DNA from: Marasmius tenuissimus
Lineage: Eukaryota; Basidiomycota; Agaricomycetes; Agaricales; Marasmiaceae
NCBI GenBank assembly: GCA_029532415.1
Contig: JAQOTA010000050.1
Span: forward strand, 5,332,001-5,396,000
Reading direction: 5' to 3'
DNA length: 64,000 bases
Shown: positions 47,240-58,264 of the stretch, piece by piece
How the letters are laid out: each line of letters begins with the position of its first letter
Numbering within the stretch: position 1 is the first letter of the stretch
Position numbers and translations under genes: made by a program
Notes under the pieces: model-generated
Databases searched by the model: none
What the model saw: the letters and a program-made list of their open reading frames with translations, nothing else
What the model was told of the DNA's origin: nothing

Positions 47240-47464
47240 TAGGTACGTACCATAGTACGAGTACCGTATCTACATCCGAAGCGTTCCTTACTTACACTTA
47301 CAACGAGAAAGTTGTTCATATGACACCGCAAGACCAAATCGTCAACATCCTTAGACTCCCCAACCCGAAAGGAGCTTCACACCTTGGTAGTCATATCGCT
47401 ACCCCGAAGCTCCGTTATCAGTGGTGTTGGTTGCATCGCAGGACAGTGGCTGTTGTTCCTGAGA
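47240..47464 (-). pseudogene. FFPNAQ-family copy 4, 3' tail left of the transposon
   Basis: The stretch around 47390-47464 (ACCCCGAAGCTCCGTT and TGCATCGCAGG) aligns with the 3' end of copy 1 (160-250). It stops at the 7 bp word CCTGAGA (47458-47464), which recurs at 56214 where the rest of the exon begins. Confidence 0.75.
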
Positions 47465-47485
47465 CCCAGTGAAAACCACGTCTGA
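47465..47485 (+). repeat. left TIR of element 2
   Basis: 21 bp, perfect inverted match to 56193-56213; preceded by CCTGAGA. Confidence 0.9.
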
Positions 47486-47786
47486 GTCTATCTGCTCACT
47501 ATGTTCTAGTATTAGTACGGATGGATTTTGTCAGATAGAAAATTAAATGATAGTGCTTACCCGGGTTTGAGTGAGGCACGAGGGAGATCAGCAGGATGCT
47601 GTCTCACGATGTTTTTCCCTGACGTTCATCTGCTCACATCGTCGCCCAGATGAACTGTCATTCACCTTGCCTCAGATAACCATAAACCATTCTCATTTCT
47701 CTCGCCATGGTCATGCTGCGTTGTTTCCACGCATCGGGCACAATCACATCAAACCGACTCACCCGCTCTCTTGCCCTCACCTCCAA

Positions 47787-48974
47787 ATGAGAACAGCACC
47801 GGCACTCTCGACACCTTCGCGGAAGAGACCTCCTCTCACCTCTCTGAATCCAGCTCTCCATAACTCTCCTGAAGCAAAACGGATCCGTACATTACAGAAC
47901 CATGGCGGCCGAATTTCGGAAAAGCGCAAGAGTGCTACCAAAGCGTCCAAAAAGATTTCCGAGTACGTATTCTCACTATACTTCTCGTTCTTTTTGACTC
48001 AGTTCCAAGGTAACTCTTACCTAGCCACTATGAAAGTGGGCTTGAGGAGTCGCAAGTAGAATCACAAGTCTGGTTAGAGTCAATTTCGGGCGATTTCCGG
48101 GAGTTTTCTGGTAATCCAGGACTGCTACGTGCGTGTACCTTACTCTTCTGTCACCTCTCTAGTAACAATTTAACAGCTTCGGACAACTCTTCGGACGAAA
48201 ATGACGATGCTGCGGCCATTGATGAACAGATACTCTGTGATATCGAGTACGTATATATCTTCCACCGTTACTTTGCACGCTAATAAGGCCAGTTTCTACA
48301 GAGTGGATAAAGACGGCTCTTGCGGGCAAACAGACTATATCAGCAACTCGGCTGGTACGTGCGACACAGTTTTGTTTTTTTTGTTTTTTTTTTTTTTCAC
48401 TCATACCTGGTCCCTGGAATAATTGCTAGATGAACGAGATGGCGACCCAATCAACGAACGAGACGAGACAATTCGGAAACTGAAGGCTACCATCGAGAAC
48501 ATGGCGGAGGATGCTGAGAACAAGAGAAGATGTATGGATATCGTTGTCCGCGCTAAGAACAGGGCAGTAAGGGCCAAGGAGGAGGCAGACAACCGCTTTC
48601 AGGAGGCAGAGAATCAGCGAAGGGCAGCCGAGACAGGGCGAATTGAGGCAGAAAATCGACGAATCGACGCGGAAATTGGACTGATGAAGGCAGAGGCAAT
48701 GTTGAGGAAGAGGGATGACGATCACGCTATAGAGGTCGAGAGGCTGTCTATGGCAGCATTGAATGCAAAACGTGACGCGGGGCTTTGTTCGGAGGAGATT
48801 AAAGAGTCGGTTGCAACTATTCGTCAACTCAAGGAGGATTTGGCTCGACTTCGTGAAATGGTTACGTTGGGACAGAGTCTTCGAGACAGGGCGGAGACAG
48901 AGGTAGCAAATTGGAAGGAACTCGCAAATGAAATGGGCCGAAAATTGTTAGGTGCGAGTGGAAGCACTCTATAA
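47787..48974 (+). CDS. coiled-coil protein carried by element 2, 309 aa, 5 exons
   Basis: Exons are 47787-47962, 48025-48110, 48177-48246, 48302-48354 and 48430-48974, with GT-AG introns and 310 codons in phase. The N terminus is short and basic (RTAPALSTPSRKRPPL, then SEKRKSATKASKK), a likely nuclear signal. The middle is acidic (DNSSDENDDAAAIDE). The last 180 residues are a long coiled coil with charged heptads (RFQEAENQRRAAETG, ENRRIDAEIGLMKAE, IRQLKEDLARLREMV). No catalytic motif. I do not recognise the family. It is open, unlike the two transposase genes beside it, and precedes the transposase in the same orientation. A role in binding element DNA or the transposase is a guess. Confidence 0.75.
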
Positions 48975-49378
48975 CTACAACCTCCTTTCCTATCTATCTG
49001 TAGCTAGTCTATACGTTGTAACATGGTAATTCACCAATAGTTTCGTTAAAATGCAAAAAATTTGCAAGTTGACTTAGTAATAATGTTGTCGCGAGCAGGC
49101 CGCGGGTATTCTCCTACCTCTTCTTGAACACCACATCACAACTGCAGCTATCACTTCGAAACATAGCGACATCATCAAGAAGCTCGTTCAGCGCCCCAAG
49201 AACAAGGCTATCAGCCTTGCTTTCATTCTACATCCCATCTCGTTGTAATATTCCGCATTTGTTAGGACAGTGTATCCCGACATACAGATCATGGTGGAGG
49301 ACAGCGCCGCAAAACCAGTATTGCACCATTCATGATAGTGTTTGATTTCTGCGGCTGATCATTTATCTCTATCAGAAA
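48975..49378. other. gap between genes in element 2
   Basis: No gene motif seen. It probably holds the promoter and first exon of the transposase, whose start I could not place. Confidence 0.4.
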
Positions 49379-52300
49379 AGGTACCTCTGCAAATGCTCGC
49401 TGTATTGCGGGGGTCTGAACAGTAGCGGACGTTATCGAGCCTACTCCACCCGGCAGAAACACCTTGGAGAAGAACGGGCTCTTGCTCGAGCACCTCCAAA
49501 TAGGCCTCCACCCCAGTCATCGCTACCACCTACTACCGCATTATTCCTACAGCCAACGACCTTATCCAATCACCACATCTCTAGCTTGGCTCGAAGAGAG
49601 GATCGGGCGGGCACCATTTCGGCGCCAGTAATCCATTCACTACACCAAGCCCCAAGGCCAATTCAGGCAACCACGTTCCACGGGCATGATGAGCAGCCTC
49701 TGAGAGAGGATTCAGAGGAGAGAATGTCTGACGACTTTGGTGTTGATCAACATCTCATGGATGTTGATATGAGTAATCCTTCCCGCCCAGTATGTACCAC
49801 TACTCGATCGGTTTTCTATTTCCTTTCACTGACAGACATTATTCTGCAGGATGTCATGTCCCCATTAGAGGTGGAACCAGTTTCTCAGGACGTTGCCCAA
49901 GAGGCTGAAAGTAGCACCATCGATCCAGGGAGCTTAGACGATATCGATCAGGCAGAGCCATCACCTTCCCCTTTACCCCCACCACCTCTCAATCTACGAA
50001 ATGATGATATACCTAATCCAGCAGACCCGCCCGTTGACTTTGTACCAAACTTTGTGCCTCGTTTAGATGATATAAAGATTGCGTTGGAGTTCATCGACCT
50101 TCTCAAAGACGCAAAACTGGACAGCGACATTGAACAACTTGATCCGGAATTTCTTGCACGCCTTCGAAATCCACCCCATACTCCTTTCAAATTGCTCAAC
50201 CGAGATGAGCGACTCTCCATTGAGCTCTTCCTCGCAGACTCCCGTGGCTCAGATGACACTTACACTGAGACCTGTCAAGCCATCAAACGTGCATTTCCCG
50301 ATTGCAAGCTTCTGTCTCTTTATGAGGTTAAGGCTCGTGTTGCGGAGTATACGAACATGGTCGCAATATGGAGAGATATGTGTCTGAACAGTTGCTTGGC
50401 TTACACAGGTGCATTTCACTCACGTACGGACTGTATGTTCTGTGGAGAGGCACGATACCATGTTGTTAACGGGAAACGATCTCCACGTCAACAATATCAT
50501 ACTATCTCTGTTGCCCCAATGATACAGGCACTTTATCGGACTACAAAGGGTGCGGAGGCGATGGAATACCGAACGAGCTATACAAAGAGGCTTCTTGAGG
50601 AGCTTCGCGCCTCGGGAGGTCTATGGGAGTCTGCTTTCAGCGACTTCTTTGATGGTTCGGACCATATCGAGGCATTGAAGGATGGGCGTATTGATGAGAA
50701 TAGCATATGCTTATTGCTTTCTGTTGATGGCGCACAGCTCTATCGGAACAAGACCTCTGATTGCTGGATGTGGATTTGGGTTATCTTCGAGTTGGATCCT
50801 AACTCTCGCTATAAGGTTAAGAATATCATCCCTGGTGGTACTATTCCAGGTCCCAACAAACCGAAACACCTCGACAGCTTCCTTTTCCCCTCCCTTCATC
50901 ATGTCGCTGCCCTTTCAAAAGAAGGGTTGAAAGTCTGGAAAGCTCATCACGACACCATCACAACATCCCGCCCTTTTATTGTCCTCGCATCCGCAGAACG
51001 GGCTTGTTGGTCACCAAGGCAGAATACACTGTCGATCGTTTTGTGGGATCGCCGGGCGTCACAAGGACGGCCATTCACACTACTATCCCGCCCGTTTCAA
51101 ACCGCATAATTATCATGTTGATGGTTCCTCTCATCCCGATATCGACCTCTATCAGCTCCTCGAATCAGCCTCGAATTCAAGGCATATGTCTGCAGAGTAC
51201 CTCCGGCACCTACAGTTCTTGGTGAACTCACCCAACAAGACCCAGTATGAGAAAAGGCGGCTCGAAACGGGCATCGTTAAACCAACAATCTTCAGTGGAT
51301 TTCCTCACAACGCTATTCTCGGACAACCCCAGATGTTTGGGGGAGATATCATGCACCTCCCGAATCTCAACATTCCTGACCTGTTCATTCCCTTATGGAG
51401 AGGCAAATTCGAGTGCGACAAGCAGTCTGATTCAGTCGAAAACTGGCCTTGGGCATGCTTCAAATCTACCGCAGTGTGGAAAGCTCATGGCGCAGAGGTA
51501 GCAAGCTGTACACCCTATATTCCTGGATCCTTCGATAGACCGCCACGGAATCCTGCCGAAAAAATTTCCAGTGGCTAGAAAGCCTGGGAATTCCTGCTTT
51601 ACTTCTACGGGTTGGGTCCATGCCTCTTTTATGGCCGTCTTCCAGATGTCTATTGGAAGCACTACTGCAAACTCGTATGGTCCATTCAAATTTCATTGCA
51701 GGAGCAGATATCAGTCGATGAAAACAACGAGGCATTTGACCTGTGCACACAGTGGTCAGATGAATTTGAGGAGTTATACTACCAGCGGTGTGAGGATCGA
51801 TTACACATGGTACGACCTGCTGTCCATGCCACTTCTCACATCGCACTCGACACTGTTCGCATTGGGCCCGGTATCATCTACTCCCAGTGCACAATGGAAC
51901 GGCTGATTGGCTACCTAGTAGAGTTGATCCGACAGCATTCAAATGCCTTCGCAAATTTGGCTCAGCAATCAATCCGTGTTGCTACAGTGAACATTCTGAA
52001 GGCTCTTGATCCTACATTACAAACCGAGATGGATATACCTCTTTTGCCTCGCGGTGCAGAAGAAGTTGGTGATGGGTATTCCTTACGTCGCGCAAAGGAC
52101 ACTGCTGCACGACCGGTTACTGAAAGAGAGATGGCGGCAATCCGAGCTTACCTGCAGGAACAGGGCCTCACTATATCCGAGAGCTTCACAACCAACATAA
52201 CGCGATGGGCGCGAGTTGGCCTGCCAAATGGTCAGATCGCCTGAAGCCAATGGAAAGAGGAATTGAAGCCTCTAACTCAACTGCGGATGGCTAGAAATGT

Positions 52301-53575
52301 TCAAGTAAGATTGGTACAATCTGTTTACAGAACACTAACTGACTTCAGTGACTTAGGTTCAGATGGCGCAGGGTGGACGTACTCTTTTTGCTGAGGTTCA
52401 CTTCTATTTTCACCTCAAGGTCGGGGACACAGATCATTTCCTGGCAATGGGTTCTTTCTATGGAGAGCCTCATAGAGAGCTATACAAGGCATCTCACAAG
52501 ACTTACATTACTGTCCAGCATGCACGCGATGTCGATGTCCGTGTTTTTCCCATCAAGAGTATCCAGTCGGTGGTGATGATGGCACCCGTGTCGAAGGGTC
52601 GACAAGACCACTCGGGGAATCATATCCCGATGAGTCTTTCTTTTATGTTTCTCTTTAGTCTCTATTTCAAAAACTAAAAATCATTTCACTTATGTTTCTT
52701 TACTTTTGTTCCCTCCACGCTTCTCTCCCTTTCAGTCCTTTTCTTTCGTACCTTACGGCCTACTCCTTGGGTCCAATGCTTCCGATGGTTCCTGATCGAC
52801 GTTGAGTGCCGCTTGCTGGGACTTGTCCACCTAGTCTGCGCTATGAGGCCTGGTCATCCTCGAAATAGCACCGCGTTCATCAGGGGATCCTGAAGAGGTT
52901 GAGGATACGAGGAGGAGACCAAACCGTTGCGCTTGCAAGGTCTCTTTCGTACACATGACATCATGCCTGCCTAAAACTGTACAATTCGTTTCCCTTTTCG
53001 TTTGTTTGTATCGCGTTGGTCTCTCTGCGCACGGACCTCCTGTATTCCATAAGGCCTGTCAGGTCCTGTCGAATTACATCTCTCTCTCCCCCCTCCATCT
53101 CGAGCCCTCTCTCCCTCTGAGTTTGAGCCATCTGAGCCCATCGTGCCTCATCGAGCCCCATCCGAGCATCAGGATAAGTGTGGATAGACTCTACGAGCTA
53201 AGTCTACCATTCATTCCTCACTTTCCTTCTCATTACATTGCCATCGGACGCGCACACACGCGTCGAGCACGCGTTGTTCACTTCTCAGGTTCTTGTACCT
53301 GGCCTTTCCCTTTTCTCATAACTAGTACGTGACCAGTACTGATTTCATTATTCCTTTCTAGGAATTCTTTCAACACCAAGTCAGATCGTCGACCAGGTCC
53401 GTCCCTTATTCTATTCACCCATAGGCTGAACATCACTTCGACACCCGACCTACGATATGCAACATTCTTCCAAGATGGCACTGAGACAAACCACTATTTC
53501 TTGATGAGGAGACCTGGCCTGAAGATCGCGGAATTCCTAGGAGAAGTAGAACATGATGTAGAACATTGATTTATC
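49379..53575 (+). pseudogene. Tnp2-like (CACTA-type) transposase, several lesions
   Basis: Open from about 49379 with a cysteine motif (YLCKCSLYCGG), a 60 nt intron at 49790-49849, then a Pro-rich acidic linker. The core shows SICLLLSVDGAQLYRNKTSDCWMW, IIPGGTIPGPNKPKHLDSFLFP and PFIVLASA. It then changes frame near 50990 to NGLVGHQGRIHCRSFCG, YYPARFKPHNY, FGGDIMHLPNLNIPDLFIPLWRG, and AWEFLLYFYGLGP after a TAG at 51576-51578. A TGA at 52242-52244 replaces an expected Arg. The C-terminal FAEVHFYFHLKVG segment follows a further intron, and a last exon with YFLMRRPGLKIAEFLGE is readable at about 53420-53570. So there is one frameshift and two nonsense codons in an otherwise complete protein. The match is to remembered basidiomycete Tnp2-like proteins. 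Confidence 0.85.
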
Positions 53576-53710
53576 GTATCTGACTATGTCTGAGGTGATA
53601 TTACCAGTTATGGAGGAGTGAATGCCAAACATGGGAATGACCAGGTGCTTGGAGCGTGTGAAAGTGTTATCGACCAACGCGTCGATACGGGGAAAAATTT
53701 TAACTTGACC

Positions 53711-55857
53711 ATGGATTCCTCTGGTTTCATGTCTTCCTATCCAGATTCTCTGATGAATACTCCAACTTCGGCACCTCGGTCGAACATGCTCTCCAGCTTC
53801 GCACCACAGAACATTAGGTCGACACCCACTACCAATTCATCGCATTTTTCAGATGCTCTTGGACTTGACGCCCTACAAGGTAGTCACATGCAGCAGGCTA
53901 CAGTCCCAGGAGCTATGTCAGTCTATGGGCCGATTGAGAGCTTGCAAAAGGACGTACAGAGGTTGTCGCAAGAGAATCTATTCTTGCATGGCCAGGTCGA
54001 GGGCATGAAGTACGTTCAGCAATCTGTCACTCTATTATACTGGTTGAGCTAATCGTGCCTAAAAAGGTCCATCATGGATAGGCTTACCGAGAAATGGCCA
54101 GCTGCACCGAATATATCCGAGTCTGGCTTCTCGTCGATGTCAATATTTACAGGAGAGCTTATTCCTGTTGTGGGCCACGTCACCTACTCCTCCGATGACC
54201 AGATAAAATTCCTTGCAATCAAGTTCTGGGTGCGCTCACGATGGTTCAAGTATCTTAAAACCTTGGGAGACACAATTGATGTGGACAATGCCGCTGATGA
54301 GGGCGATGATGAAGCGCTGCCTGGAGGTCAGTTTGATACTTATTACATGCCAAAAAAACACTTACAAGTGTTGTACAGTGGCCATGGACCCACCTAATCG
54401 ACACCATGCATTCCTTGAAGATATTGATGGGAACACGATCAGTGGGCGTGAGGTGAAAGAAGCCAGGCAGTATATGCGCAAAATCTTCAACGAGTTGTTG
54501 CGCTGAGGTCTCGCTCCAAAGACATGGGCAGAAGGGGCATCAGCAGACATCAAGATGTATTTCTATTCGAAGTTGACCAAACGGTATCCATTTTTTGGAT
54601 TCTGTGAGAGCGACTGGAAGGCAGAATACTTCGCAACCAAGCAGTTCCCGCAGTGGAAAAAGTCGAAGGTAGATCAGTCGGAGACCAGGGACAAAGAAAG
54701 CTGCAGTACAAAAAAGTGCAGACGTGTCAAGACAGAAGACAAAGCCCAGAAGATGGAGGATAACACAAATGTACGAGAGGCAGCACCAGGTGCCGTAGTT
54801 GACCCCGAGGCGAATCTTCCCACGAAGAAGCAGAGAACTGGTTTGGGCTCTGACTCCAATGTGGTTCTCACCTTGACCACGTCTATCAACCAAGCTCACA
54901 ATTAGGTAGGTCCATTATCCACCATTCTTGCAAACACATACTTACTGATAGATTCTCTTGATCAATTATAATCATAGGCAGCCTCAAACACACACGTTGG
55001 GTCGGCAACCCCAACCCCAGTTCCAGATGATGAGCAAGAGGGTCAGGAAACGGAAAACTGTTGTAGAGATGTTGAAACCGAAAAAGCTGACCTTGCTGAG
55101 GTGTGTGGCTTCTAAGCTGACATCTTCATTGTCAGATTGGTGACCATGGTCCAGACGACAGCTCGGATTGACATCCCTGCCGTCATAAATTCTAAGTTTG
55201 TGTTCACTACATCGTGTTCGCTCAAATGCCCCAAAGTGTTTACTCTTTATCCACGCATAGGTTCAGCCAAGAATACGAAAGAGACTGCACTAAAGACAGC
55301 CACTCAAGAGGAAGCAATTCAGTTGCAACAAGTGGTCATCTCAGAAGAGCCCCGCAACAACACCGAGCAGCCAGATCAAACCCCAGCTCCAGCTGTCATG
55401 AATCCACCAGCCCTACCTTTGACTTCCTCAGATGTCATTTCGCCCACTACCATGCTGACTACCAAAGCAGTCAATGCCACCCCAAACCCTGGCCCAGAGG
55501 AACCTATGCAGCCCAATGGAGGGGTGTTTTGGAGACCAAAACCATCCTCAACTGCCCAGTGAGTTTGCTACCTTGTTATTATCTATGTTACTTAATGACA
55601 TTTGAATGTAGAGGGCTATGTGCTGCTGACTGGGCTCGTAAGGAAGAGAACTGCAGGAAAGTTGGCAAGGACTTTGCAGACTATTGGAAGCATGTCGTCT
55701 GTGCCAATCCAGCACTTAAAGCTGTGAGTTTGAGTTCCTTGGCAATACTAGACTGCTCTCTAACGGATTTTGCACACAGGAATGGGAGAAAAAATCAAAG
55801 GAGTCTTTTACTCGGGTCGGCTCACTGATTTTTACTCTTGTAGCTCGAAATGCCTAG
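53711..55857 (+). pseudogene. accessory gene of the Tnp2-like element, two nonsense codons
   Basis: Likely start ATG at 53711. Exon 1 (to about 54009) ends in a short coiled coil (ESLQKDVQRLSQENLFLHGQ). Later exons carry FLEDIDGNTISGREVKEARQ, LAPKTWAEGASADIKMYFY, FFGFCESDWKAEYFATKQFPQW, a basic/acidic tail, and a last part with LCAADWARKEEN...FADYWKHV. These are landmarks of the second protein that usually accompanies Tnp2-like transposases in agarics; its role is not known to me. A TGA at 54504-54506 interrupts LLR|GLAPKTW, and a TAG ends the exon at 54903-54905 just before a GTAGG donor. The remaining frames are open, so decay is modest. Confidence 0.65.
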
Positions 55858-56192
55858 GTGCGTGATTGCGGTGGTACACAAATCATCCTCGCAAAGAGGA
55901 GGGCATATCGTGGTAGTAGGACGGTCAACCCTCCGCGGTCAGAAGGTTCATATAAGGTCATATGAGGGAGGAAGACAGTACCATGTATGATCTTCACCTG
56001 ACTATTCTGCAATCATATATAGATACACTGGGCCATATACACGAAACCAATTCCATCCTGTCATCTGAATAATAGCCAATTTCTCTCGTTTTGTGTTCTT
56101 GTCTGTGAGTCACTCTGATTTACACTGAAAAATATGAATGTTGACAGGTTGAGCATACGTGAGCATAAGAAATCATAACCACGCATATTAGG
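55858..56192. other. right interior of element 2, no gene seen
   Basis: Lies between the accessory gene and the right TIR; nothing recognised. Confidence 0.5.
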
Positions 56193-56213
56193 TCAGACGT
56201 GGTTTTCACTGGG
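56193..56213 (-). repeat. right TIR of element 2
   Basis: 21 bp, exact inverted copy of 47465-47485; followed by CCTGAGA. Confidence 0.9.
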
Positions 56214-56700
56214 CCTGAGAATCAATGGTTGGCGTGTTCTACAGTAGGTGAGCAACGGGAGGGTCTCCACCATTGAAAGTTGGAAAGGATCATTGAAGAA
56301 TGTTCCTGAGGCGTATGCACAAAAGATGGAAGGTGGGCGTGGAGGCGAACAGTCAAATTGGACAAGTAGATAGTGCCTGGCAGTGAGAAGAGTTGAATTG
56401 TACCATGGGCAATACTGACTGACCGGAGTGTTCCAATAAGAAAATGGAGAGCCTCCGTCGTAGGAGGGGAAAGGCGACGGATAACTTATGTCATGCACAT
56501 GAGGCGAGGACACAGAATCGTGTTGAGGGTATGTGAAATTAGCGCGGACCGCCGAATTGAATGGATAAGTACCCAAACTGTTCCGATTCGATGGCAAATA
56601 CCTGTACATGTGCAATATTGGACGAGCCAAAGAATCTTCGGTGAGCTCCCAATAGATCAAGAATCCCGCCTTGTGCACTGAATTTCCTGTATTCTAGGTG
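56214..56700 (-). pseudogene. FFPNAQ-family copy 4, remainder right of the transposon
   Basis: The frame with HDISYPSPFPSYDGGSP and NTPVSQY...SYNS-like words matches the last exon of copy 1. At about 56560-56640 the sequence jumps to material matching exon 4 of the family (CAAATACCTGTACATGTGCA versus CAAACACCTGTGCATTATTG in copy 2). Exons 5-9 and part of 10 are therefore deleted, and exons 1-3 are not seen. It joins 47240-47464 if the transposon is removed. Confidence 0.75.
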
Positions 56701-58264
56701 ACCACCTCTTTGTCTTCCGTCATAAGGTACGACCTGGAAGTCTGCTCTTGGGGTTAACGTATCAGCGCGAGGTCGGTACGAGTACTATGAGGTGTTCTTG
56801 CTGACTTTGACTTTGGTTTGTAACAATTGGCTTGGACTTCAACATCTTGAGAAAGGTGGACATTGGTGAGCTTCTCATCAGCGTAGAGGTCGCTGTAGCC
56901 TACAAATCTATCGTTGGGACTTGGATGTACATACAAAACATAGGGTCTTCACAGTGACATCTACAGCGCTCAGAGTGATTACTCTCCCACTTACTACTTA
57001 TTAAATTTGTGTCATGGCTTGCAGATTGGCTGGATGTTGTATCTCTGTGGGATGGAAGAGCGATTCCTCGGGATAGAGTCCTATGGGCGAGCAGTCCTAT
57101 GGATTTTGATGATTGCTGTCAACCTAACTGTCAGTTCACGCTATCAATCAATTTCCTGTATTTGTACTTTACTGAATCCATTAACTTGACTATAGCCATT
57201 CCGAACGAATGACTAAGGCTGGTGCTGAATGACCAGCAGGCGTCAAGTAATGATAACGCAAGGTTTTTCAGTAAATTTCAGCCCTCACTTTTACCCCGCA
57301 ATGACCACTATCGAGTAAGTAAGGAATCTCAAGGATATCATGCCTCTGGATTTCTCCTCCATATGATTACCACTGAGACATGCATGTATAACGAACGAAA
57401 TCGACAGATGAAAGGTTTCAGGAACGGTCCAATCTCCATATCTAGCGCCCACAAGCATCCACAAGCTATCCTCCAGCGCCGCAAACGTTCGGCTTCCTCG
57501 CCCTCTTCCTCGACTCAGAGGCGTATATTCTGCATGTTTAAGAAATGCACCTGAGCTTGACACTCTTAGGATTTGATCAGATTAAACTCCACTAGTAATC
57601 TACCTCAAAACGATACCCCCGAATTCCGACTGGTAGATCAAACTCAAGACCGCCGACTCTATTCCTCTCCTAACCATCACCAGCTGTTGTATTGCAAAAA
57701 GATATTGATCAGAGCGGAGTAGGAGCTTCACCCGGGTCCACTGCCACATCTTTTTGAGCAACGAGGACCTATCCAATATCTACAGACCTGTTCCATATCT
57801 CCAACGTACACGAGACTCGTCATTTCGCTGAAGATTTGAAGGCCAAACCACTAGCCCAACCTCAACTGAAGGAAGCTCGACAGTGACGCCCCAAAAAAAG
57901 AAGTACCAATGAGTGTTCAAACTATGATAAGACGAGGGAAGTAGCCGTTCATAAGTATAGTTGTAGGTAGTTTCGATACGTAGTCGCCATAATATAAACA
58001 TTCCACAAACAAGTCATAGGGGGAGCTCGGTATGCAGTATGGAATACAAAGGAATTTCCATGCGATATAATAGTACAAGCTCGAGAGTTGAGACGTTGAT
58101 GTCATCGAACCCAAGGATCACCATCACCAGCCCAACGTGCCATTTCCATCTGCGGAATTGCTACCTATCTCGTTCTGAGAAGTTGGCGATGGCTGTATAG
58201 TGGGCTCATACATGTACCGCCCATGGGGAACAGCTGACATGCTCCAGTGCTGTTGTTGAGGAGA
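56701..58264. other. intergenic; contains duplicated block, no gene supported
   Basis: 56700-56955 aligns with 46610-46905 (see there). The remainder to 58264 has only short frames. The copy 5 last exon begins at 58265. Confidence 0.5.

Larger units (their letters stand above)
47465..56213 (+). mobile_element. 8.7 kb TIR element with Tnp2-like transposase, in copy 4
   Basis: Perfect 21 bp inverted ends, beginning CCCAGTGAAAACCACGTCTG, at 47465-47485 and 56193-56213, with a 7 bp target duplication CCTGAGA (47458-47464 and 56214-56220). Removing it joins two parts of an FFPNAQ last exon. It carries three plus-strand genes: a coiled-coil protein (intact), a Tnp2-like transposase (broken) and its usual accessory gene (broken). 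The first 13 bases of its ends equal those of outer element 1, so the two belong to one family and this one would be the autonomous member in its intact form. Tnp2-like transposases belong with CACTA elements, yet the ends and the 7 bp duplication differ from the plant pattern. Confidence 0.88.
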
